A stretch of DNA of 64,000 nucleotides from Trichobilharzia szidati (Eukaryota; Platyhelminthes; Trematoda; Strigeidida; Schistosomatidae), in NCBI GenBank assembly GCA_944472155.2, contig OX235277.1, positions 37,520,804 to 37,584,803 of the forward strand. Direction: 5' to 3'. Both the position numbers and the translations under genes were made by a program. The notes under the pieces are model-generated. The model was not told the DNA's origin, made no database searches, and worked only from the letters and a program-made list of their open reading frames with translations. Below, in pieces: positions 1 to 11,513 of this stretch (positions within the stretch are counted from its first letter, which is position 1; each line of letters starts with the position of its first letter).

Positions 1-330
1 TATATTAGGTTTCTCTTTCTGCTTAGAGGCACACAACTTTGAAAGTTAATAAACTATCCGTTACATGTGGGCTTTTTTATGATGGATCTTCTCAGCGAGT
101 TGTCGGCATTCTTTCGTAGTTGAACGCCAAGGAAATGAAACATTGGGTTAGACTCAACTTCCAGGGTGAAGTCGATGTCTGGGTGGGCGTTATTGGGGAT
201 TTGAAGTAGGTTTTTCTACATCACAATTCCTATCACAAATAATGAAAGTATCATCGATGTATCTCGTTCAATTTTATAAAAGTTGAATATTCGACTGGTT
301 AAGGTAGGATGTTTGACTGTTTTACAACCT
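1..330 (-). mobile_element. Penelope-like element, reverse transcriptase palm fragment (runs off window)
   Basis: On the minus strand this stretch reads as a Penelope-type RT palm: a catalytic-box-like RYIDDTFII near 270-240, then segments resembling HPDIDFTLEVES and FHFLGVQLRK, with frame breaks. It follows, on the same strand, the nuclease end of the next copy, so it belongs to a second, tandem copy truncated by the window edge. No intact ORF; assignment rests on motif resemblance to the better preserved copies at 44.7-45.7 kb and 52-54.7 kb. Confidence 0.6.
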
Positions 331-461
331 TCATCTTTTAGTCAGTCATTTATCGTAGTGAACATATACCATATTGTTACCAACTGATATCATTACGTAG
401 TTTCTCTACAGTCTTTTTACGACTATCATGGTTCACAATAATAAGGCAAAATGTGCTTCAT

Positions 462-1291
462 TTACTCAATTAGATGAAACTGAAGTACATACCAATAACC
501 AGTCATACTGGTTACCGTGTGACTTAATAACCATTTACGTACATTTTCCTTCCAATGACATTGGAATATTGTACTGGATCTGCCTATAAATGTGTCATCC
601 CAACTGCAAGTGTAATTGTAAATACACCGTGAAGCAAAGTCCACAGAATTTCTTCCTATAATCGCAGGTACAGGGATCGAAAATGTTTGAGATGTGAGGG
701 AAAGAGATGCGGCGTAGAATGTGCGCTTTATAGCTGACCGAAGCCTCTGAAATGTCACTTGAACGATTTGACTACCATTGAATCGTAGTTTAATCAAGAC
801 AGCTTTCTTTGGTAGGAAAGGTGTCTTTTCAAGAGGCAGTCTGTCCTTTTCAGGATATCCACTAGCTAATAAAACTGAATGTGTGCACCGTAGCTTATCC
901 ATTAATGTATCACTCGTGCAAATTTTACGGGCCCTTAAAAGTAGGTAAGAACAAAACAGTTGAAATGCAGACAGTGTATACTCGATGTCTGCTTGCGAAA
1001 TACGGACCACTTAATTGTTTCATCATCACTCCTGGTCGCTGAAATATCCAAGAAACCCAGATTATTACTATTATTACTGTTCAGTTGGAATTCCTAAGTC
1101 ACTCAAATATTTGGATGAATATTTTCAAATAGAGTGGTGAAGTTTTCGGTCGATTCACTATTGTCACTAATAATAAATTTACCAAAGGAACCAAATGTTT
1201 CAATGTACCATATGAACAAATGAATCTTGTCGGGGACCCTTTTCAGCCGATGGACCAGTGAAAGTGAAGAAGCAAGAGGAAAATGTTTCAT
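462..1291 (-). pseudogene. Penelope-like element, RT end, thumb and degenerate GIY-YIG nuclease
   Basis: Reading from 1291 down: a palm remnant (FIISDNSESTENFTTLFENI), then an ORF from 1010 to 462 with RARKICTSDTLMDKL, KAVLIKLRFNGSQIV, RLRSAIKRTFYAA and a terminal CIYNYTCSWDDTFIGR. The last segment matches the Penelope pattern in which a Cys-rich strand precedes the YIG half of a GIY-YIG endonuclease; here YIG reads FIG and the surroundings are eroded. Penelope-like elements are retroelements whose RT is fused to a GIY-YIG nuclease used for target nicking. The order nuclease end (this feature) then RT (1-330) on one strand shows two tandem copies, a usual arrangement for this class. Not functional. 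Confidence 0.7.
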
Positions 1292-1854
1292 CCTAGTTCT
1301 TCGCTTTATACTTAACTAGAATGCAACAGCTTTCTAGTTCACTTTGGTTCTGAATAACTAATCCAGATACGGGCGGGATAAGTGAACTAGACTGCGAAAC
1401 TGATCAATATCTCAAAAAATCAATCAGTCACCTATGGAGAACTAAGGCTCATTTTCGTTATTATTCAGTTCTTCTTGTATTTACCGTTCAACTTCACTGT
1501 GGCTAGTAATTAGTCATCATTTGGCAAAAATACACAGGCATTTTACATTTGCCTGAATCAACGTATCCAAAAATAGAAGTTGGAAAGCTTTGTTCATTGC
1601 TGCTTGTAATCATGATCGTAATAATAATTATTGTATTATATTTTTCTCAGGAATTAGTAAGTAGGAATTCTATTTGTTCGCTAATGACTGGCCAGAGGAC
1701 GAAGTTGCCCGGAGCAGTTCTAGTGAGAAGTTGTGACCAGTGGGGTCTATCCAATCGGAAGTGAGGAAGGAGTTCCCACCGATGAAATTGGTTGGTGACC
1801 AAGCTAAAAGGACGAATTTGTAGAAGTTAGAATTAATGGGCCAGAGATTGAATC
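1292..1854. other. No gene recognised
   Basis: AT-rich sequence between a Penelope remnant and a SINE. Short ORFs here show no family resemblance. Confidence 0.5.
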
Positions 1855-2020
1855 GGGTCCCAGTGGCTGAATGATATACTAGCTTGCTTCGTAACCAGAA
1901 GGTCATGGGTTCGAACCCCAATAGGGTGGGTGCGTACTGTCTGCCGATGATTACCAGACTAGGATGAAACAGCTCCCCAGTACTCTCTGGTTCTCTAACT
2001 GATATAGATCCGTGGTCTGA
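1855..2020 (+). mobile_element. tRNA-like SINE copy 1 with hammerhead-type motif
   Basis: Contains an RNA polymerase III B-box (GGTTCGAACCCC near 1909) followed by a hammerhead-like segment at 1941-1970: CCGATGA (canonical CUGANGA with U4 to C), a short stem-loop, and GATGAAAC. The order (box B, hammerhead, then CCAGTACTC, TGGTTCTCTAACTGATAT) is shared with nine other copies in the window. Schistosomes are known for Sm-alpha retroposons that combine a tRNA-like promoter with a hammerhead ribozyme. The U4 change should abolish or greatly reduce cleavage. Confidence 0.8.
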
Positions 2021-2026
2021 CCTGAA

Positions 2027-2029
<3 letters not shown>

Positions 2030-2059
<30 letters not shown>
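2030..2059. repeat. (TA)n microsatellite
   Basis: About 15 uninterrupted AT dinucleotides, lying exactly between the SINE and the 3' end of an RTE element on the minus strand; possibly the LINE's simple-repeat tail. Confidence 0.95.
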
Positions 2060-2062
<3 letters not shown>

Positions 2063-2410
2063 CCCTTTTGTTCCGCTTAGATCATAGGGTTTCTAAAGCA
2101 CGTTTCCATTTCACTCATCTCTCTCAGATTCTTCTTAGCTGGCTCTTTGATTTACCATTAGCTTACACCTCCTCCTTACACGATCTCCTTTATGTCACCC
2201 TAAGACGCCTAACTCTTCCTTTTCTTATTCGGATTCCATTCGACGGTTTGCAGGGTGCGTATTATCTCTCAAAGGTCTTCTCAAAGTATGCGCAGGCTGT
2301 CTCCATTTTTTCTGCATATTTTTTAGATGATAGGTGCTTGGCCGGTTCACTTAGTGGGCAGAGTTCATTGTTGCTATTCCTTTCTTTCCACCTTATCTTC
2401 AATACTGAGC
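2063..2410 (-). pseudogene. RTE (SR2-like) LINE, 3' coding end
   Basis: The minus strand encodes the C-terminal signature of schistosome SR2-like RTE elements, with frame breaks: KKWRQPAHTLRRP, then RMESE with a Lys/Arg-rich stretch, then a remnant of the GDRVRRRC type and KPYDLSGTKG at the end. Other copies of this tail in the window (40.0, 47.6, 56.8, 62.3 and 63.1 kb) read WRWIGHTLRR...WRRS...CST-N. The plus-strand ORF over the same bases is an antisense shadow. Confidence 0.65.
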
Positions 2411-2699
2411 GATAGAATGAATTTTGACCAGTTTTTATCACAAAACTGAAATGTCCTCATTTCTAATGTAGGATGACTAAGACAGTTGAATAATTAAGAA
2501 GTTTAGTGCTGTTATGAAGTGAAAACTACACTAAAAAAAGCAATATTCATGAAATTCCCCGCGAGCTTCATAAAAATAATTCCAATACTTGAGGAATCTG
2601 TTTCGAACGGAACCCTTAAATTACTTGTGTATGTCTACCATTCACTCGTTACCCAATTCTTATGAAATAATATTGTGATATTTTTCTTCCAATTCATTT

Positions 2700-3355
2700 G
2701 CGTTCCAAGTGGAAAACAGGGCTTCAAACTTTGAAGTTTCAGTAACTGTGTCGTTGTATTCATCCGCTATGAGGTTGTTAGTCTCACGCCCAACTTTCCC
2801 ACTTTTCCGGGCTTGCTTATCAGATAGTAAATTAGATGAATTTCGGGTGTGCGTTGGCAAAGAGTCGAACCGACCCTCCCACATGGCTGGCCACGATTCT
2901 GACATAGAAACACCGATGCCATTATTGTGATTACCACCTGGCCCCTCAAACCGAAATAGGTGGTTGTCACCTCCTCCTGAAGCCTTCAAAGAAGTACTGC
3001 AGAATCAGAAGCTACGTTCCTGTGGTTGCCAGTGTTCAAAACAGTTGCATAGGCCATGCAATCGTTTCAGATTCTACAGTCCATGTACGTCACAATAGGT
3101 TTGGAATCAAGCTTTTCCAGCTTTTCTAGCTATGTAGACCTTCGTGTCTACCACTCGCGCTGTAAGCGCCAGATGTTAATATAATCCATTCTGATTTCGT
3201 GAGAAACATCCACACCGTGATGTGAGAGCAGTAAATGGGACTTTCCTCGGTCTCAAAGGCTGTAAAAGTGTAGTCACATGAGCGCATTTCGAAAAGAAGA
3301 CGGAAGTCTAACTACCCTCGGTCATACCAGGTCGTTTATGGGGCTATTAATGGAA
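2700..3355 (-). repeat. Unclassified dispersed repeat, copy 1 of 3
   Basis: The minus strand from about 3350 downward aligns with plus-strand sequence at 50790-51440 and 59150-59430. Shared landmarks are a CATAAACGACCTGGTATG start, a run like TCTTCTTTTCGAAATG, a TCCCATTTACTGCTCTCAC segment, a TGTAGAATCTGAAACGATTG segment and ACCACAGGAACGTAGC. No protein motif recognised in any copy. The limit at 2700 is approximate. Confidence 0.55.
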
Positions 3356-3445
3356 ATGCCTTAGTAAAATCATGTTTCATGCACTACACATTCATATTAC
3401 TAAAATTTATTATTATTGTTGTTGCTAATATTTTTCCTATTTTAG

Positions 3446-4002
3446 ACTCTAACAGACTACGAAGGATTCGTAATTCCGATCTAGATGAGCAAGAGAAATA
3501 TCTCTCAGTATCAAATAATATTCGACCATCGTATTCAGATAAAGCTATTAAATTTACACCGTATAAAAATAATTTCAATCAAAAATTGTCAACAATAAAC
3601 AGCAACTATTATGCTCAAAAAAATAATAATATGAGAAAAGTTTCTAAAAAGTCAAACTTAATCATTGTACCTCAACTGTCAACGTCAATGAAACCCTATG
3701 GAAAGGCGGATAATTTCACCACCAGCCAATCACCACATTCATCACAGCTGGTTTATTATGAATCCGTTAACCAAAAGTTATTTTGTGATTCACATCCATC
3801 TTACCACATACTCGGCACTAAAGGTCGTCTGTGTAATTCCTCATCGACAGGTTTAAACAATTGTCGTCAGTTGTGCTGTGGTCGTGGTTTCATTACACAT
3901 CATTATTATACAATGGAATCGTGCAATTGTAAGTTTATCTGGTGTTGTCGAGTGGAATGCCAACAGTGTTTAGTATTGAAAAAGGTGGAAACGTGTATTT
4001 AA
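3446..4002 (+). CDS. Wnt ligand, terminal coding exon
   Basis: A polypyrimidine tract and AG (3431-3445) precede an open frame that ends at TAA (4000-4002). The last third is the Wnt C-terminal cysteine domain: LFCDSHPSYHILGTKGRLCN, GLNNCRQLCCGRG, ESCNCKFIWCCRVECQQC and a final ETC, giving 12 cysteines in the canonical order. Wnts are secreted lipid-modified ligands of Frizzled receptors that pattern the body axis in flatworms. The first two bases complete a split codon, so the preceding intron is phase 1; the upstream ATG at 3379 lies in the intron and is not the start. About 110 residues of Asn/Ser/Lys-rich sequence precede the cysteine domain, longer and less conserved than usual. The acylated Ser/Thr segment would sit in an upstream exon, not seen here. 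I cannot assign the subfamily. Confidence 0.93.
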
Positions 4003-4789
4003 CTGAGCTTAACCAGTCAGTTTTCTTTAATAATCACATCGATTTCTCTCTCCCTCACTCAAAATATCTTTGTTTACACACTTCAAACTACTAAACAAAA
4101 TTTAAGTAGTAGTATACTGTATCGAAGAAAATATACTTTTATACTTCAAGACTTATACACAAATTCTACCTCGAGCATTCAACATTGTTCAATATTCAAT
4201 AGCCATTTGTTTAAAACAAAACACACTGATCATAAATGATAAATAATTGTAGATTCTTTTGATAATTCTCCTTATTATGTACACATGTCTAGCCTTACTC
4301 ACCTGTTTATTTGTTTTAAAATTTATAATAATAATACTAATATTAATATCATTTAACAATGTATTTGTAAAGTTACCTTAAAGTTGCTAGCCAGTGACTG
4401 CACAGAACTGACAATATTAACACTCTGAATTAATTTAATATGAATTATGAATTTTTGTATTAAGCACCATGATTTATCTCATTATAACTGTTAAAAGCAT
4501 TTTAATAATGCGAAAATCAATATATGCACATATCTACATTTATGCCTTCTGTGTTGTTTTTGTTTTTGGCAAATGGTAACCAGCAATGGATTCGAGGATG
4601 TGTGTGTCGACAGTTAAATGTACCTGCCGGCATTGCACTCGTTGAATGAGTGATGGTGTTCCCGCTGAGACGTGGAGGAAATCTACATCCTGGACTGCAC
4701 TACTAGTCCCCATTAAGTGAAATAACATCATGTCGGGCATTGGTGAAGCGTCTATGATAGACACCAACATGTGACTGACTGGTTTCAAC
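4003..4789 (+). other. Probable Wnt 3' UTR, then unassigned
   Basis: AT-rich sequence directly downstream of the Wnt stop codon, low in mobile-element matches up to about 4540. No canonical AATAAA was noticed close to the stop; variants such as GATAAATAATTG near 4240 could serve. The 3' limit is not determinable. Confidence 0.45.
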
Positions 4790-5330
4790 GTAGAACTCTG
4801 CACATATGTGCGGCGGTTCGAGCTGTCACACTCCCTCCATGAATCACACAAAGCAAGAGAAGAGAGTAAAGAGAGATGATAAACAGAAATATGAGGCGAA
4901 AAGAATAGTAATATGGAAGAACAATAGAATTTTATTTGACATTATGAATCACAAAGAATGAATGCATCTGCGCCAATAAGAACAATTTTGAGCCATATCA
5001 TTAATTGTCTCCAGCCATTGGTTTTTATCGTCCCAAGGAACCCAAACAGGAAGCTTGCACCTCTCTACGTGACTAGCTTAAATTGACTGTTGTGGATTTC
5101 ATTGACTGATGATGCCATGTTTTGGTTTGACCACCGCCGGCTCTTTCCCAACCTGCCCCTATATCAGCTAACATTGTTGGTCGAGGAAGGCGACCATCAC
5201 CGCCTCGACTGATATAACTTCACAGCCTCGTCTATTAATTTCCCCTCCTTACCTAGCACTCGACCGAGGCCTAACCTCAATATTTCTCACCTTATTATAC
5301 CACTTAACATACACTAGACACAGAACGCAG
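4790..5330 (-). pseudogene. RTE-like LINE (family B), 3' end
   Basis: The minus strand carries the same C-terminal and 3' segment as copies at 37.7-38.6, 47.0-47.35 and 58.3-58.95 kb: VKWYNKVRNIEV, then WVPWDDKNQWLETINDMAQN and WRRCIHSL, with several stops. This family encodes RLRWLGHVLRMP near its C-terminus. This copy is more diverged than the 47 and 58 kb ones. Confidence 0.7.
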
Positions 5331-8093
5331 ACACCTATGACCAAACGCTAACATCTTGTCGACAGAGACTCAACATTTTGCACAGACTCCATTTCTTCAA
5401 GCACAATACGCGTAGTTGCCATACTAAACTTGCATCTACAGACGTTGTTGCAAATGGCGTCCAGTACAGCATACTTACTCCTATCAAAGGAATCCTGAGG
5501 TGTAGACGAAGGGCTAAACAAAAAATGCTCTTCTAGTGACGGCGGAGATGTTATAATATCGCAGTCCACACCAACTAGAACTAAAAGGCTCTGGGGAACA
5601 CACATGTTTGCTGCACTACATTCTTAAACTGGGTCTACTTGACTGGAATTTGCAAGGGATTCTGAGTACATTGAAATGGTACTATAACCTCACCTGCTAA
5701 CTGCTTCTTCCACTACAGATCGCATGTTTTTAGGCGTCAATTGAATGTTGACTTCCGTCGTCTTAGGTCAAAGTTAACTGCAGCTGAATAATAACACAAT
5801 TGTTAAATGCACTCACAGAGTCTCAAAATCTTTGGCTGGTAAGGTCTGATGTTAAGTGATGGTGTTTTGTCATTTATTTTGTTTAGTGGCTTAAAATAAC
5901 TTGATGAAGAGCAGTTAAAAGTCATTTTGGCTGGAAACAAAAAAATGTTTAGTTGTGTCAAGAAATGGATCCTCTACCTCTATACGACAAATAAGCCTAA
6001 TATGATCATTCAAATATACATTACTGTGATGTTTTAAAACACATACATGGAAGTAAACAACGAGCAATTACGAAAAACGGGAAAATAAGGAGGTTTGCCG
6101 CACACGCACCGCAGTGAGAACAGAAACTGTTGATTTGACCGCTCTGTTTGCAACATAAATTCCAATGCATTAAAAGACATCCTTCCAAAAGGCTTAGTAG
6201 GATGTATTGAGTATATCATGTGTACATTTCATTTAAAAGTTCAGTATAAGAACATATTGTTTAATTTTATGTATTATTATTGATAACTTAAGATTCTTTG
6301 TAACGCAATTTAGTAAAGTCAAATGTCATTGCTTAAAGACGTAGGGATGGGTAAATCCCACTGGTTGATTTCCAGCCATTGCACGTACATATAAGTGCCT
6401 TAAAGTTTCCACAATGCGTCCGAAGTCTGCCCCAAATTTTCTGCAGTGTGCCTGAAGTTGCTGTTGGCTTGATTATAAAACCATAGCTTGCAGTTACTAC
6501 ACTGTAACTCATCGTCCACGAGAAATAGCAGTCCGGTCATCCACAGTTACTGGTGAGACTCATGTCTGAATAAGTTTAAATTACACAGACAAATATATAT
6601 ATACAAAAACAGAATGATATAAAAGCCATACATAAAGTCAAAAAAGTGAGGAACAAACAATATTTCAAATAGTTAATTCATTTGAAGTAAACCAAAAAGG
6701 TCTGGTTTGATCCACACGACAAAAGCAGAAGTTACTTCACAAGGCAGAAGATACTACTCTCCAATTTTAACGTGCTTGCTTTTTTCTTTTAAACTACCAC
6801 TCTTGTAGACAGAGTAAAATCTCAGGATGCATTCTTCACATTCATACCACGTCCTGTGAATCTGGTGTCAAAATAACTCATTGAATTCAGCGAGTGAATC
6901 TGCAGACACAACATTTATTTCACGTTACATAGTCGCCCATGCTGTTAGTCATGTCGCCGAACGACTAAAATGCTTCGACAAAATAACAATAGGGGCGAAA
7001 CACCATGTAATAGACAATACAGGCAACTAGGCATCAAGCACGCCACGGCAAATTATAAATGAGAAGCAGAGCACAGATGTTGGTTGACATACTTTAACAA
7101 TAATAGAAATCTCGGTACAAGGGTGACACTAAAGTTCAGATGAAGAGAGAGGGATAGGCTGTTGTTGTTCACTGATCTCTGTTTTCGGAACTAACGCCTT
7201 TCTTTTTCACGGTCCAAACCACCACACCACACCCTCGCTTCACAAAAGCTGTCCTTAGCTGCTTCTGTCTTGCGTTCTCCCTTCTATCATACCACGATCA
7301 AATTTCTTTCCCATAATAAAACTACGATTAGACTGCTGAAAAAATGGAATAAATACATCACTGACCTCAAAATAATGCATCAATTAACTTTAAATCAAGA
7401 ATGCTGTTCACAACAAAGTTATATAGGAGAATTGACTTGAAGCTTTATTTTTCGCAGATATTTGTATTATATTCATCTGATGTCTGGGTTTTTTGTTAAT
7501 GCGAAGACAACATTTCTAAATCTCTTTATGTGTTACACAGACAGACTATTTAGCGGACTGTTCCGACTGACTTTAATGTCAGAAAGAACAAACAAACTGT
7601 AAACTCACCATACATCCAAATATGTGTAATTTATATAATAACTTATCCATGCCTGTACAAATGGTATGTTGCTGCATAAACAGGAAATAAATAAATATAT
7701 ATTATTATAAAAGAAATAGACACCTGGTGTTTGTGACCATTAATAGAATGAAGATCGGTACGCGGCGCCTGTCAGTTTACTCTGAACCGTTTTAACCAGT
7801 CGAAATGCACTATCATACTCTCCTTATTATTATTCCCGTCTTCTTTTACTTCATACGTATTTTCTGTTGCTTTGCGGTTCACCACATATGAACCTGCTCA
7901 TAATACTTAGGATTTACTCCGACCTCTGTTGTCGGTCCCCGACTGTCGCAGACACATTGTCACACATATCCAAGGGTGCTCCTCACCTCTTCGTACCGTA
8001 GTATTGGTTCTATCGCTATTGCTCTCTCTCAAGCTGTTCTCATGCATAATCGTTATACATGACCATATATCTCTCCAGTTTTACCACTATAAT
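5331..8093. other. No gene recognised
   Basis: About 2.8 kb of AT-rich sequence. ORFs at 5348-5605 and 6034-6219 (minus) and 7929-8237 (plus) have no family resemblance; the last runs into a dispersed repeat. No splice-framed coding block stands out. It could be intergenic, intronic or very old element sequence. Confidence 0.4.
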
Positions 8094-8890
8094 AATATAT
8101 TTATTCCTATCTATGTAGGTTACACCAGATTTACAGGCATGGATAAGAATTATTTAAATTACATAAATTTTGTTCATGATGAGCTTACATGGTTGCTGTC
8201 CTTTCTGACTAATTTGTTGGGACAATCTGCTAGCTAGTCATTCAACGAAGCACTTTAAGAAATACAGGGATACCGTCTTTGCATTAACATAAAAACTTAA
8301 GCATATATTGGGTGGATAACAAATTCTCGGGAAAAAATAAAACTTGAAGTCAGTTCTCCCATATAACTTCGCTGAGTACGGCATTGAATCTTATTCTTGA
8401 CTTATGCTCAAATGGTGTAGTAATTTAAAATGAGTAATATATTTGTATCATTTTCTCAGCATTGTAATCGTATGGCAATATCAGAAATGAATCGTGCCCC
8501 ATGCAGATGAATATCGTCCATAGTCAGGCAGACTTGTTTTACTGAGCTAAGGTCACCCAATACGGCCATTTGTAGCTGTTTAATGTTCTGTACGGGAAAG
8601 CTGATTAAGACGTAAAGAACACTTTGCAAACCAGTTGCATCTTTATTTCAGGTCACTGACACTATGCTCGTGTAGTATGTTATACAGCGCCCTGATGTTA
8701 TGACACGAGAGTTTTTAATGATGAGTTGTTATGAGACAACAGCTTGAAGGATGATGTGGTATGTATAGGTTAGTGGCTTCAAGTCCTGTTTAACTTTAGC
8801 CTTGCGGTAGGTCTGTGTAAATTCCACCACAAGGCAAATAGAGGAGAAGAGGAGAGCATTAAAGTACCAGAGAGGAAAGAAAAGTATGTG
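8094..8890 (+). repeat. Nonautonomous repeat X, copy 1 of 3
   Basis: Aligns along its length with 10757-11513 and over its first part with 13494-13820. Landmarks are TATTTATTCCTATCTATGTAGG, CAGGCATGGATAAG, TTAAATTACAT, TGGTTGCTGTCC, TAGTCATTCAACG, TTGACTTATG and, near the end, CAAGGCAAATA with AGAAGAG and AAAGTACCA. No coding potential is shared among copies. Size about 0.75-0.8 kb; class unknown. Confidence 0.75.
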
Positions 8891-9002
8891 GACATTGATA
8901 GAACCTTAACGTCCGCATCCATATATACATATGTGTTTATGTTCATTGTACATTGCCTGGCAAACGTATATATTTATTTATATATCTATGCGGCTAGTCT
9001 GT

Positions 9003-9660
9003 TTATCGTGTATGCGGAGTAGTTAGGGAATTTTTACACGTTCTGTAGGTACTACAGGAACCCTGTAATCGATTCATCCTAGAAATAAATAGTTCGCTAA
9101 TGTGGTCAATGGAATGGAAGAGTCTGTACACAGAGCGTCTGAAACTTATAAATGAGGTGCAAGTTCTGACTTCTAGGGGCAGGCTGTTCCATATTTTAGA
9201 ATATATGACTGTGAAGAAGTTTTCGCGGAGTGTTGGTTTAAAGGGTTTTATTGTCACTGTGCAAGTTTGGTCACGCAGATCGTAAGGGCCTTGCGGTGGG
9301 AACTGTATTTCCTCGCCATCTGAGAATGAAATTTCATGTAGGACCTTTAAGAAGAATATTGGGCTTACAATAAGTTGTCTGGTCCGAGGTGGATCAAGAT
9401 TTAGAGTCATACCCCGTGAAGTATAGTCTTTCCTACAATCGTACCGAAGTAGTTTGGACGTGAAATATAGTTGAATACTTTCCAGTTTGGGGCACATTGA
9501 AGCAGATTCAGCCACATTTCCTGAAATTGAGTTGCAGATTCCACAAAGATGGCCAAGCACACCCACTGGCAAATTTCTAAAGTTGCGCCGTTGGCGAGGC
9601 CACCTATAACGTTGAGTTGTTTCTCGCAGCGTTTTATTAATGCTGGAGTGCCCCAAGTCA
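9003..9660 (-). pseudogene. CR1-type LINE, RT C-terminal region
   Basis: A 217-codon minus-strand ORF reads LESIQLYFTSKLLRYDCRKDY, then DLRDQTCTVTIKPFKPTLRENFF and IYSKIWNSLPLEVRTCTSFISFRRSVYR. This is the C-terminal thumb and tail of CR1/Jockey-group RTs (motif R-FF--R-----WNSLP-----S---F). The upstream RT catalytic part is absent. An overlapping minus frame (9661-9407) joins by a frameshift near 9560. Schistosome SR1 is of this group; the exact family is not determined. Confidence 0.8.
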
Positions 9661-9889
9661 CAGTGTACCTACTTTAAAGCCGCTGTAGCAAACAACTGAG
9701 GTACTACAACACTCCTCAATTAATTGAGACCTGGTCGAACGCAAAAAGTACCATTCAAAACCATTCCCACAAGGCTCACAAACATCTCGTCCCCTAACTC
9801 TTCCCCCTCACATCAGCTTGACGAGTCTTCCAGTCTGATTCGGCGAAGCCTGATGTAGGGGCTCAGTCTCCCCGTCAGTAGCCTGGATA
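9661..9889. other. No gene recognised
   Basis: Junction sequence between the CR1 remnant and the gypsy element; no LTR was identified here. Confidence 0.4.
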
Positions 9890-10074
9890 TGTGCCCAATG
9901 TTCTCTATTTAATTCTGCGAACGAAATAGCACAAATATCAGTTTTCTAGCAAGATTGGGAGTCTCCATGTTGTCCGAAGGAAATTCTAGATGATGCGTCA
10001 GCATTTGCATGTCGCTTGCCACGGCAGCGCAGCGTGAAGTGGTGCCGTTAAGGATAAGTGACAGGAAAAATTGA

Positions 10075-10368
10075 TGTTTTGAATGTGGGAAGCCTGAACA
10101 CTGGGGGAGATACTGCCCAGAAAGGCGGAACAGCAAAAGTTTCAGACAGTATAATATGTGTTCTTTCCATCATATAAAACTAGACTTAGTGGGGAAAGGA
10201 GTTGTGTATTCGAAGCTGCAAGTGAATGATGGAGAAGCAGTATGTAAAGTAGATACGGGGGCGGCTATGTCGCTAATAGATAAGAACTATGGACGTATCA
10301 GCGTGCATGGGAACAGCGTGATAGCATGGGTCAAGATGTGGAGAGGGCACAATATGACAGAGTTTTAA
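10075..10368 (+). pseudogene. gypsy gag zinc knuckle and aspartic protease
   Basis: The frame reads CFECGKPEHWGRYC, a perfect CX2CX4HX4C nucleocapsid knuckle, and continues without a stop into VDTGAAMSLIDK (10251 on), the DTG active site of a retroviral-type aspartic protease. A TGA codon lies directly before the knuckle. In the family the knuckle binds element RNA and the protease cleaves the polyprotein. Confidence 0.85.
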
Positions 10369-10756
10369 TTAATAAATACGATCATCTATTTACTGGAGAT
10401 GGGGACCCATGCGGATGTTGCGATAATATGAATCATAAAATTTCGTTAAGTGGTCCGAAAGTGTCGTCGTTTACAACGCGAAGAGTCCCATGTCGTTTGG
10501 AAGGTGAAGTTGAGCGACAACTGTGGGAGATGTTAAAGGAGGATATTACTGAAGAAGCCGGTAGTCCGTACAACTCTCCGTTTCTGCTACTTAAAAAAAT
10601 GAATGTGAAGTACAGATTCTGTGTTGAGTTTCGACAGTTAAACAGTAACAACAGTTGAGATCGTCTGCCATGCCAACTGTAGTAGAAACTTTAGATTACC
10701 GACAATGCGAAAATTTGTTTGGGGTCCTCGATGTCAGCTAGGGATGCTAGCAGATA
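10326..10756 (+). pseudogene. gypsy RT, N-terminal part
   Basis: Reads YDHLFTGDGDPCG, EVERQLWEMLKEDITEEAGSPY, then KYRFCVEFRQLNS and, in a shifted frame, MPTVVETLDY and FGVLDVS. These are the fingers and first palm motifs of gypsy RTs (Y-P-P---SPFLL-KK----R-C-DYR-LN). The frame breaks near 10650 and the homology stops abruptly at about 10756, where repeat X begins. Confidence 0.85.
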
Positions 10757-11513
10757 CTGATAATATATTTATTTCTATCTATATAGGACACACCAGTTTT
10801 ACAGGTGTGGATAAGTATTATTTAAATTACATGATTTATGGTGAAATTACACTGTTGCTGTCCTTTTTGACTTTAGGTTGTGAGTACAATCTGCTAACTA
10901 GTCATTCAACGGAGCACATTAAGAAATACGGAAATATTGTCTTCGCATTAACAAAAAACCCAAGTATGTTTTGGATGGATTACAAATATCTGGGAAAAGT
11001 CAAGCTTGAAGTCAATTCCTCCATATAACTTTGGTGTGTACTGTATCGTATCCTATTCTTGACTTATATCTGAATTGGGTATTAATTTAAAATAATTGAT
11101 TTATTTGTATAATTTTGTCATCATTTTCATCGTAAGAAACACCAGAAGTGAATTGTACTGAATGCAGTTTAATATTGGTTATTGACAGGCAGGTTCGTTT
11201 TACTGCGCCCAGGTCAGCCAAAACCTCCGTTTGTTGCTGCTTGGTTGTTCCTTACGAGTAAGTTGATTAACACGTGGAAAGCTATTTTAGATCATTGTTA
11301 CTGCTGTACGGCGTCTTGTTACGGTGACAGTGGATATTTCAAGGATGCTGAGTCATTGCTAGCCAAACATTGAAGGATGACATATAAGAAAGTGCATCAA
11401 TTCTCGCTCAGCTTCAGTCTAACTCTAAATCGTGCAACTTCTACTACAAGGCAAATATAAGAGAAGAGGCAAGCAGAAAAGTACCATAGAAAGAAAGGAA
11501 AAAACAAGGTTAT
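10757..11513 (+). repeat. Nonautonomous repeat X, copy 2, inserted in gypsy RT
   Basis: Homologous to 8094-8890. It sits inside the gypsy RT frame: FGVLDVS and QI lie to the left, RDKTAFVV to the right. Short AGATA-like sequence occurs at both edges, but a convincing target-site duplication was not established. Its two relatives at 8.1 and 13.5 kb flank the same gypsy body. Confidence 0.8.

Noticed and set aside
1670..1921. ORF with GFEPMTFWL and similar ORFs at 39472 and 55375
   Set aside because: The recurring GFEP-TFWL peptide is the antisense or sense reading of the SINE box B and TTGTAACCAGAAGG segment, not a protein.
3379..3445. ATG at 3379 as the Wnt start, with a hydrophobic signal-like stretch
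   Set aside because: The hydrophobic residues come from the AT-rich intron and polypyrimidine tract before the acceptor AG at 3445; the Wnt domain needs upstream exons.
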